Below are positions 7,689-13,069 of a stretch of 13,069 bases of DNA, piece after piece. Location of the stretch: positions 1 to 13,069 of the forward strand of contig WTJQ01000057.1 in NCBI GenBank assembly GCA_011524785.1, read 5' to 3'. Under the pieces are notes generated by a model. It did not search any database. It was not told the origin of the DNA and saw only the letters and a list, made by a program, of their open reading frames with translations. The DNA is from Planctomycetota bacterium (lineage in GTDB: Bacteria > Planctomycetota > UBA1135 > GCA-002686595). Made by a program: the position numbers and the translations under genes. Position 1 is the stretch's first letter. Each line of letters opens with the position of its first letter.

Positions 7689-10193
7689 GTGACCTTCGCC
7701 GCTCGCGCCTCGGCTCCCCTTGGAGCCGGCCTCCTCGCCGTCGTGGCGGGGTGTTCGGGCGGTGGTGCCCCGGCTGTCGCGACCGCGCCCGGGACCGGCA
7801 GCCTCCAGGCGCCTCCGAGCGGCTCGCCCGGCGGCCCCTATCTCGAGGGCACGACGCCGACGCGACCCGATGGGCGTCAGGACGACGCGGTCCGTCCCGA
7901 GGTCCGGATCGCCCGTGACGACCGGGGAGTGGCCATGGTGTCGGCAGGGTCGGACGCCGCGGCCCTGTACGGACTCGGGTGGGCGCACGCTCACGACCGA
8001 CTGGCGCAGATGACCTGGGGCGCACTCGCCCTGCAGGGTCGGCTGGCCGAGTTCCTCGGAGACACGGACCTCGCGGGCCCGGACCTCCTCGACGATCGCT
8101 TCGAGAACACGGTCGCCCACGACGTGAGCATGCGACGACGCGGTCTCTGGCGGCTGGCGAAGCGCGTCACCGCGGAGCTCGACGACGAGACGCGCGCCCT
8201 CGTGGGTGCGTACTGCCAGGGGGTCAACGCGCGCATCGCCTCCCTGCCGGCACTTCCCCGGGCGCTGACCGACCACGGCGTCTCCGCCTCCCTCTGGACT
8301 CCGGCCCACGTGGTCGGCGTCTGGCTGCAGGCAGCCCAGCTGTACGGAGGGGATGGCCTCGGCAAGGCCAAGGTCTTCAACCAGAGCGCGAACGGGACGT
8401 TCGACCTGGGCCCGCTGCCGGACGATCAGTCCGCGGGCGTGGTCCAGGAGATCGACGTCCCCACGGCGTGGGTCCAGGAGGTCCGAGACTTCGCGGAGAG
8501 CGTGGGCCTCGATCCTGACGCCGGCTTCGTGGGCGGAGGGGACGACGACCCGGCCTTCAGCCACACCTGGGCCGTCCGCCGCCCCGGCGGCGCGCTGCTC
8601 GTGGGCGCGCCCCGGATCCCGGTGATGCTGCCCTCGCTCCTGCACGAGTGGGCCGTGCACGGTGAGACCCTCCACGGCCGCGGCTGGGGCTTCGTGGGCG
8701 CGCCGGTCCTGCTCGCGGGCTTCAACACGTCGACCGCCTGGAGCGTCACCAGCGCCGGCCTCCACCAGGCCGACGTCTTCATCCTCGACCGCTTCGGTCC
8801 GGACCGCGTCCGCCTCGACGGGCAGATCGTGTCCATCGACACGACGCTCGAGATCGTCCGCGTGGCCAGCGGTCCCGACCGCAACGTCCTCTACGAGGAG
8901 ACGGCCGCAGGCCCCCTCATCGACGACCTGCTCCCCGGAACGGGCCCGCAGTGGCGCTACTCGTGGCTCCACCCGGCGTTCCAGTACCCGGAGCTCAACC
9001 CGATCCGGGCCGGCTTCGCGGCGATGCGCGCGGAGAGCGTGGAGGACCAGCGCGCCGCCGGGCACCTGCTCCCGTGGCCGTCGCTCAACCGCGTGTTCGC
9101 CGACCGGGCGGGCGAGATCGGCTACGCGCTCACTGCGGCCGTGCCCGTGCGCTCGGCCGACAACGCCGTCGCGCTCGAGACGGCGGGCATCGCGGCCCAG
9201 TACGGGAGCCCGCCGTTCCGGCTCTGGCAGGGCCTCGTCCCGCCCCACCTGCTGCCGCAGACGGTCGAGCCGTCGCAGCCGGTGATCTTCTCGGCGAACC
9301 ACCGCGTGGCCGGCTCCTTCTACCCCATCCCTCTTGGCGGTCGAGCGCTGAGCCTCGGCGACTCCAGCCGCTCCCGTCGGATCCGTGAGCTGGTTGCGGA
9401 CCTCACGCCCGGGGGCCCGGGTCTCGAGTGGTGGGACCGCCTGGCGCGCGACAGCGTGGACCCCAACCTCCGCGACCTGGTCGGCATGGCGATCCTCGGG
9501 CACGCCCAGGGCTGGACGTTCGACCCGCGCACGGTCGAGGCCCTGCCTCACCTCCAAGCCTGGCTCGCCAACGGCGCGTCCCTGCTGCTCACCGACCCCT
9601 GGATCGGCCTGGTCGGGGCCATCGATCGCGGCTTCCGGGACCCCGACCTGAGTGAGGTCCACGGCGAGGGGGAGAACGGCCTCTCGAGGCTCGCTCGTCG
9701 CGTCGAGGTGTGGCGCTCCCAGGGCCTCGACTTCGACGAGTGGCCCCAGGTCGAGCTCATCGCTCACTGGCTGGAGACGATCCTCTCCGACGCCGCGGAC
9801 GAGGTCGCAGGAGTCGGCAATCCCCTGGACGTGCCCGCGATCCAGGCCGCGTCCGACGCCTACAGGTCCGCGCGCGAGACGCTCACCCTGGAGGCCCATG
9901 CTGGCGCGGAGGGAATCGTCGCCCTGGCTCCCTGGGCCGACGTGACGGTCGGTCCCATGGCGTGCCCCGACAAGCAGACCCTCTGGAGCCAGCACCTCGA
10001 CAGCGTCTCGTTCTTCGTGGACCTGCGGACGCCGGACGAGGCGATCGCCACCGTGGCGCCGGGAACGCACGAGCCCGGACGCCCCCACCCGCTCTCCCAC
10101 GTGAGCGAGTGGCTGAGCGGATACGCGCGCCCCATCCCCCTCTCACGGGAGGCCTTCCCCGCGGTGAGCGAGAAGGTCCTGATCCTCCCGTGA
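7689..10193 (+). CDS. penicillin acylase family (Ntn-hydrolase) lipoprotein, divergent
   Basis: Starting from GTG at 7689 this is an 834-residue protein whose N-terminus is a lipoprotein signal: a short start, then LGAGLLAVVAGC with lipobox Cys at 22, then a Gly/Pro/Ser-rich linker. The family's alpha part (LYGLGWAHAHDRLAQM, 93-108) precedes a loop and the likely beta-subunit start FSHTWAV, with S291 as the candidate nucleophile after autocleavage. FNTSTAWSVTSAGLHQAD (345-361), ADRAGEIGYAL (471-481) and FSANHRVAG (534-542, candidate oxyanion Asn 536) follow the family pattern. The usual Asn-Asp-Pro-His-Leu segment after the nucleophile is replaced by GAPRIPVM (306-313). No Shine-Dalgarno is visible; alternatives are GTG 7602 or ATG 7473, which would bury the signal peptide. 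Family members cleave amides such as acyl-homoserine lactones or beta-lactams; the substrate here is unknown. Confidence 0.88.
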   Translation: MTFAARASAPLGAGLLAVVAGCSGGGAPAVATAPGTGSLQAPPSGSPGGPYLEGTTPTRPDGRQDDAVRPEVRIARDDRGVAMVSAGSDAAALYGLGWAHAHDRLAQMTWGALALQGRLAEFLGDTDLAGPDLLDDRFENTVAHDVSMRRRGLWRLAKRVTAELDDETRALVGAYCQGVNARIASLPALPRALTDHGVSASLWTPAHVVGVWLQAAQLYGGDGLGKAKVFNQSANGTFDLGPLPDDQSAGVVQEIDVPTAWVQEVRDFAESVGLDPDAGFVGGGDDDPAFSHTWAVRRPGGALLVGAPRIPVMLPSLLHEWAVHGETLHGRGWGFVGAPVLLAGFNTSTAWSVTSAGLHQADVFILDRFGPDRVRLDGQIVSIDTTLEIVRVASGPDRNVLYEETAAGPLIDDLLPGTGPQWRYSWLHPAFQYPELNPIRAGFAAMRAESVEDQRAAGHLLPWPSLNRVFADRAGEIGYALTAAVPVRSADNAVALETAGIAAQYGSPPFRLWQGLVPPHLLPQTVEPSQPVIFSANHRVAGSFYPIPLGGRALSLGDSSRSRRIRELVADLTPGGPGLEWWDRLARDSVDPNLRDLVGMAILGHAQGWTFDPRTVEALPHLQAWLANGASLLLTDPWIGLVGAIDRGFRDPDLSEVHGEGENGLSRLARRVEVWRSQGLDFDEWPQVELIAHWLETILSDAADEVAGVGNPLDVPAIQAASDAYRSARETLTLEAHAGAEGIVALAPWADVTVGPMACPDKQTLWSQHLDSVSFFVDLRTPDEAIATVAPGTHEPGRPHPLSHVSEWLSGYARPIPLSREAFPAVSEKVLILP

Positions 10194-10215
10194 GGCCAAG
10201 GCCTCGGTCCAATGC

Positions 10216-10249
10216 AGCGGGGGCAGCCACATGAGTGGCTGCCCCCGCT
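10216..10249. terminator. perfect 15-bp hairpin between convergent genes
   Basis: Bases 10216-10230 are the exact reverse complement of 10235-10249, with a four-base loop (atga). The hairpin starts 22 bases after the acylase stop and lies 36 bases beyond the aldolase stop on the other strand. There is no T-tract on either side, but the stem is long and GC-rich, so it probably acts as a bidirectional terminator or 3' end stabiliser for both transcripts. Confidence 0.85.
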
Positions 10250-10285
10250 CGCTTCCGGCCGAGGCCGAACGTCGCCTCGATGGGC

Positions 10286-11176
10286 TCAGGTCCGCGAGGC
10301 CTCGAAGATGCTCTGGATGGAGCCATCGAGGGTGGCGCCGAACTCCTCGTCGGACTGCTTGGCCGACAGGCCCTCGGAGAGCGCACGGCTGAAGCTGGCG
10401 ATCATGCCGGGGTTCTTGGCCAGCTTGGCGTTGGCGTCGTCACGGCTGTAGCCGCCCGAGAGGGCCACGACCTTGAGCACCTTGGGGTGCGCGATGACGT
10501 CGGAGTAGAAGCCGTCCTCGGTGGGCAGGGTCAGCTTGAGCATGACCTGCTGGCCGTCGGGGACCTCGTCGAGCAGCTCGAGCATGCGCGCCTTCAGCAT
10601 GGCCTCGGCCTCGGCCTTGGTCGGGCTGTTGATGTCGACCTCGGGCTCGATGATCGGGACGAGCCCGCAGGCGAGGACGCGGTGGCCCAGCTCGAACTGC
10701 TGGTCGGCGATCGCCTTCACGCCCTCGGCGTTGGCGTGCTTGATGACCGAGCGCTCCTTGGTGCCGAAGACGCCCAGGCCCTTGGCGCGCGCGAGGGTGT
10801 CCTCGAGGCCGGGGATGTCCTTCATGAGCTGCACGCCGTTGGCCTCGTCCTCGAGCCCCTTGTCGATCTTGAGGAACGGGACGACGTTCTTCTCCTCCCA
10901 GAGGTAGGCCGCCGATCCCTTGCCCTCGATCTGACGGTCCATCGTCATCTCGAAGAGGATCGCACCGAGGATCCGATCACCACCGAACTTGTCGTTGGTG
11001 ACGATGCGCGAGCGCATCGCGTGGATCTGGTCGAACATCTCCTCCTCGCCGGAGTACTCGGACTCCTCGACGCCGTAGAGGCGCAGGGCCTTGGGAGTGC
11101 TGCCACCGCTCTGGTCGAGGGCGGCGATGAACCCGTCCTGGGTCTGGATCTTCTGGAGTTGCTGGTCGAAGCTCAT
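10286..11176 (-). CDS. fda: class I fructose-bisphosphate aldolase (bacterial, Staphylococcus-type)
   Basis: A 296-residue protein, the same length as the Staphylococcus class I aldolase and similar to it along its whole length: GFIAALDQSGGSTPKAL (15-31), ILGAILFEMTMDR (69-81), VPFLKIDKGL (99-108), NGVQLMK, FGTKERS, GLVPIIEPEVDIN (171-183) and LSGGYSR. The Schiff-base lysine is K213 in VMLKLTLPTE. It cleaves fructose 1,6-bisphosphate to dihydroxyacetone phosphate and glyceraldehyde 3-phosphate in the cytoplasm, in glycolysis and gluconeogenesis, without a metal ion. The open frame extends further upstream, but the ATG at 11176 matches the family start. It is single-gene, divergent from the DUF455 gene, and ends at the shared hairpin. 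A small hairpin sits just before its start codon. Confidence 0.97.
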   Translation of the reverse strand: MSFDQQLQKIQTQDGFIAALDQSGGSTPKALRLYGVEESEYSGEEEMFDQIHAMRSRIVTNDKFGGDRILGAILFEMTMDRQIEGKGSAAYLWEEKNVVPFLKIDKGLEDEANGVQLMKDIPGLEDTLARAKGLGVFGTKERSVIKHANAEGVKAIADQQFELGHRVLACGLVPIIEPEVDINSPTKAEAEAMLKARMLELLDEVPDGQQVMLKLTLPTEDGFYSDVIAHPKVLKVVALSGGYSRDDANAKLAKNPGMIASFSRALSEGLSAKQSDEEFGATLDGSIQSIFEASRT

Positions 11177-11185
11177 GGCTGGTGA

Positions 11186-11203
11186 CCGCCCGGTTCTGGG
11201 CGG
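11186..11203 (-). promoter_or_regulatory. small hairpin in the aldolase 5' leader
   Basis: Bases 11186-11191 (ccgccc) pair exactly with 11198-11203 (gggcgg) around a six-base loop. On the minus strand this hairpin ends nine bases before the aldolase ATG, over the usual Shine-Dalgarno region, and no other ribosome site is visible. Just upstream, TATTCT on the minus strand (11212-11217) is the only -10-like hexamer I see, without a matching -35. A role in controlling translation is possible but unproven. Confidence 0.35.
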
Positions 11204-11249
11204 GGCGCGAGAGAATACGGATCGCGGCCCGCTGGAGGGCCCGTTTCGG

Positions 11250-11270
11250 CTGGAATCGCGGCGATTCCAG
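11250..11270. promoter_or_regulatory. inverted repeat between divergent aldolase and DUF455 genes
   Basis: A 9-bp perfect dyad, ctggaatcg (11250-11258) and cgattccag (11262-11270), with a three-base centre. It sits in the 146-base gap between the divergent starts, 33 bases or more upstream of the TATTCT hexamer that might serve the aldolase. The shape fits a dimeric regulator's operator for one or both genes; a hairpin is the alternative. Confidence 0.5.
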
Positions 11271-11322
11271 GACCTCCCAAGCTGCCGGTGCGCGCCCACA
11301 CGCGGCTCAGCCTGTTCGAACG

Positions 11323-12162
11323 ATGGATCTCCCCGAGCACGCCCCTGACCGGATGGCCACGCCCCCGCCCATGGGGACCGTGGAGCGGGCCTGCTGGGAC
11401 CTCGTGACGGCGACCCGCTGGGAGGACAAGCGCCCCCCGCGGGCCGAGTCCTGGTGGGACGCCCCGCAGCCCCTCCGGCTCGAGGGGCCCGGGAGGCCTC
11501 CCGGCCTCGAGGAGCTCGAGAGGGCCCCCAGGACGCCGCGGCCGGGAGCCCTCCAGCGGCCCGAGGCGCGCGCGGCCCTCTTCGTCCGCTTCCTCCATCA
11601 CGAGCTGCAGGCGGCGGAGCTCTTCGCCTGGGGCGTCCTCGCGTTCCCGGACACACCGCGCGCGTTCAGGGAGGGACTCGTCCGCCTCGCATCGGAGGAG
11701 CTTGGGCACCTCGAGCTCTACCGCACGCACGCGCGACGCCTCGGCGCCGACACCGACCGCATGCCGATCCGCGACTGGTTCTGGACGCGGGTGCACGCCT
11801 GCACGGAGCCGGCCCAGTTCGTGGCCTTCCTCGGCCTCGGTCTCGAGGGCGCCAACCTCGACCACAGCGCGCGCTTCGCGGAGGCGTTCCGCGCCTGCGG
11901 CGACGAGGAGGGAGCCGCGATCCTCGAGCGCGTGGGCCGCGACGAGGTCCGGCACGTCGCGTTCTCGCGGACCTGGTTCGAGCACTTCACGGGCCAGCCC
12001 CTCGACTTCGAGCAGTGGGCAGAGGCGCTCCCCGCTCCGCTCACGCCGGCCCTGTTCCGGGGGACGCCTCTTCAGCGCACTGCCCGCGCGGCAGCCGGCA
12101 TGGACACGACCTTCCTCGACGCACTCGCGCGAGCGCCACGCGCGACGGAGCGCCCGCGGTGA
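11323..12162 (+). CDS. DUF455 family ferritin-like diiron protein
   Basis: A 279-residue protein from the ATG at 11323. It shows the DUF455 (MiaE-like ferritin fold) pattern: FLHHELQAAELFAWG (90-104, with E94), ASEELGHLELY (123-133, with E126-x-x-H129), LGLEGANLDHSARF (172-185, with E175) and RDEVRHVAFSRTWF (206-219, with E208-x-x-H211). Together these supply the four carboxylates and two histidines of a carboxylate-bridged diiron site. ATGs at 11353 and 11371 are possible starts, since no Shine-Dalgarno decides the case; the frame is also open upstream to 11182. No signal peptide, so cytoplasmic. The biochemical function of DUF455 is unknown; the fold suggests a hydroxylase, desaturase or related oxidase. 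Its stop overlaps the start of the next gene by four bases (GTGA), indicating translational coupling with the ATP-grasp-like protein. Confidence 0.9.
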   Translation: MDLPEHAPDRMATPPPMGTVERACWDLVTATRWEDKRPPRAESWWDAPQPLRLEGPGRPPGLEELERAPRTPRPGALQRPEARAALFVRFLHHELQAAELFAWGVLAFPDTPRAFREGLVRLASEELGHLELYRTHARRLGADTDRMPIRDWFWTRVHACTEPAQFVAFLGLGLEGANLDHSARFAEAFRACGDEEGAAILERVGRDEVRHVAFSRTWFEHFTGQPLDFEQWAEALPAPLTPALFRGTPLQRTARAAAGMDTTFLDALARAPRATERPR

Positions 12163-13069
12163 GTGAGGCCCCGCGGCGCGTCTGGGTCCTGAACCTCGAC
12201 GCCGAGACCGAGCTCGCGACCCGCGGTCCGTACACCCGCTCCGCCCACCTCGCCCGGATCCTGCGGAGGCAGGAGCAGGCGCTCGCCGCGAGCCTCGTCC
12301 CCGAGGGGGATCTCCTCCTCACCGAGAGCAACCACGCGCGGCTCGAGGCCTCCGGAGAGGCGGCGGGTCTCGAGGGTGTTGCCTGGTGCCCCACGCCCTC
12401 CGCACGGCGGGCCTTGGAGGCGGTCGGAGCATGTCCGCCAGGTGGGGCCGAGGCCGCCAGCCTGGCGACCGTCAACCAGCGCCCCTTCGCGACCGAGGTG
12501 CGCCGCTCGCTCGGAGAGCATGCGCTCGAGAAAGACACTGCCGTCACCCTGGAGGACGCCCTCACCCTGCTCGCCCGGCCCGCGGAGCTGGGCTGGCTGG
12601 TGCGCCGCACCTTCGGGGCAGCAGGCCGCGGACGGAGGCGGATCGCTGCCGGGAGGCCAGCGCCCGACGAGGTCGCCTGGCTGCAGGCCTCCCTGCGTGA
12701 GGGGCCCCTGACTGTCGAGCCGTGGGTGGAGGTCGTGACCGAGTTCACGCGCTCGGGGTACGTGACGGACACCGGGCTCGTCGTCCTCGCACCGCCCACC
12801 CTCCAGCGGACGACCGCCGAGGGCGCCTGGGTCGCCTCCGAGCTCGCGGAGGCGGATGCCGTCACGGCTGCGCATGACGAAGCCCTCCAGGAGGCACTCG
12901 AGGCCGCCGGTCACGCCCTCCTAGTGGCCGGGCACCGCGGCGCCTTCGGGATCGATGCCTTCCTCCATCGCTGGAAGGGTTCGGTGGAACTGAACCCGCT
13001 GAGTGAGATCAACGCGCGGTACACGATGGACTGGGCGCTGAGCTTCGGGCAGCGAGCGCGCCCCGACCT
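12159..13069 (+). CDS. ATP-grasp-like protein, 3' end cut by window edge
   Basis: Starts at GTG 12159, overlapping the DUF455 stop (GTGA), and stays open to the right edge for 303 codons; the C-terminus is outside the window. An N-terminal segment (RRVWVLNLDAETEL) resembles a pre-ATP-grasp strand. LVRRTFGAAGRGRRRI (147-162) has a basic strand and a glycine-rich loop like the ATP-binding loop, LTVEPWVEVVTEFTRSGYV (184-202) resembles the adenine/ribose-binding region, and HRGAFGIDAFLH (259-270) precedes VELNPLSEINARYTM (276-290), whose E277, N279, E283, N285 and R287 match the metal/phosphate ligands of ATP-grasp ligases. Such enzymes join a carboxylate to an amine or thiol through an acyl-phosphate. 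Substrate unknown. Codon bias and GC content match the neighbours. It is easily missed because it has no ATG near its start. Confidence 0.85.
   Translation, partial: MSEAPRRVWVLNLDAETELATRGPYTRSAHLARILRRQEQALAASLVPEGDLLLTESNHARLEASGEAAGLEGVAWCPTPSARRALEAVGACPPGGAEAASLATVNQRPFATEVRRSLGEHALEKDTAVTLEDALTLLARPAELGWLVRRTFGAAGRGRRRIAAGRPAPDEVAWLQASLREGPLTVEPWVEVVTEFTRSGYVTDTGLVVLAPPTLQRTTAEGAWVASELAEADAVTAAHDEALQEALEAAGHALLVAGHRGAFGIDAFLHRWKGSVELNPLSEINARYTMDWALSFGQRARPD

Noticed and set aside
7191..10100. Long minus-strand open frame opposite the acylase-like gene
   Set aside because: It is a codon-bias shadow in GC-rich DNA. It also runs through the SDR gene out of frame and shows no domain.
1..13069. 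CRISPR array, tRNA, rRNA, insertion sequence or phage genes
   Set aside because: I saw no regularly spaced repeats, cloverleaf-like segments, transposase motifs or terminal repeats. All sizeable stretches are covered by host-type genes with uniform base composition.

Overview
The window is very GC-rich chromosomal DNA. Most likely it comes from a high-GC member of the Planctomycetota or a relative: the left end carries the paired DUF1592-type cytochrome and DUF1552 Tat-secreted proteins typical of that phylum, which are also seen in Verrucomicrobiota, Acidobacteriota and Myxococcota. I see no phage, transposon, integron, CRISPR, tRNA or rRNA signal. The assignment to a phylum is inference from gene content and base composition only.

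Layout from left to right. (1) Positions 1-3043, minus strand: a planctomycetal cytochrome-type protein (845-3043) followed with a 4-base ATGA overlap by a DUF1552 protein that runs off the left edge. (2) Positions 3111-5720, minus strand: an FdhF/YdeP-family molybdopterin oxidoreductase followed after 63 bases by a stand-alone domain resembling the C-terminal half of YedF (DsrE-like, CGTC motif). (3) Divergent from these, 5833-6480 plus strand: a small helical protein with two ExxH motifs, probably a diiron ferritin-like protein. (4) 6500-7474 minus strand: a DHRS12-like short-chain dehydrogenase, tail to tail with the previous gene. (5) 7689-10193 plus strand: a probable lipoprotein of the penicillin acylase family with a degenerate active-site neighbourhood. 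(6) A perfect 15-bp hairpin separates it from a convergent class I fructose-bisphosphate aldolase (10286-11176, minus). (7) Divergent from the aldolase, 11323 to the right edge: a DUF455 diiron-type protein and, overlapping it by GTGA, a GTG-started ATP-grasp-like protein that runs off the right edge.

Most genes are ordinary metabolic or accessory genes. Two units deserve attention as possibly undescribed functional pairs: the YdeP-type Mo enzyme with its lone CGTC sulfur-transfer domain (and a divergent diiron protein), and the translationally coupled DUF455 diiron plus ATP-grasp pair. Their functions are inference; only the motifs, overlaps and spacings are read directly from the sequence.
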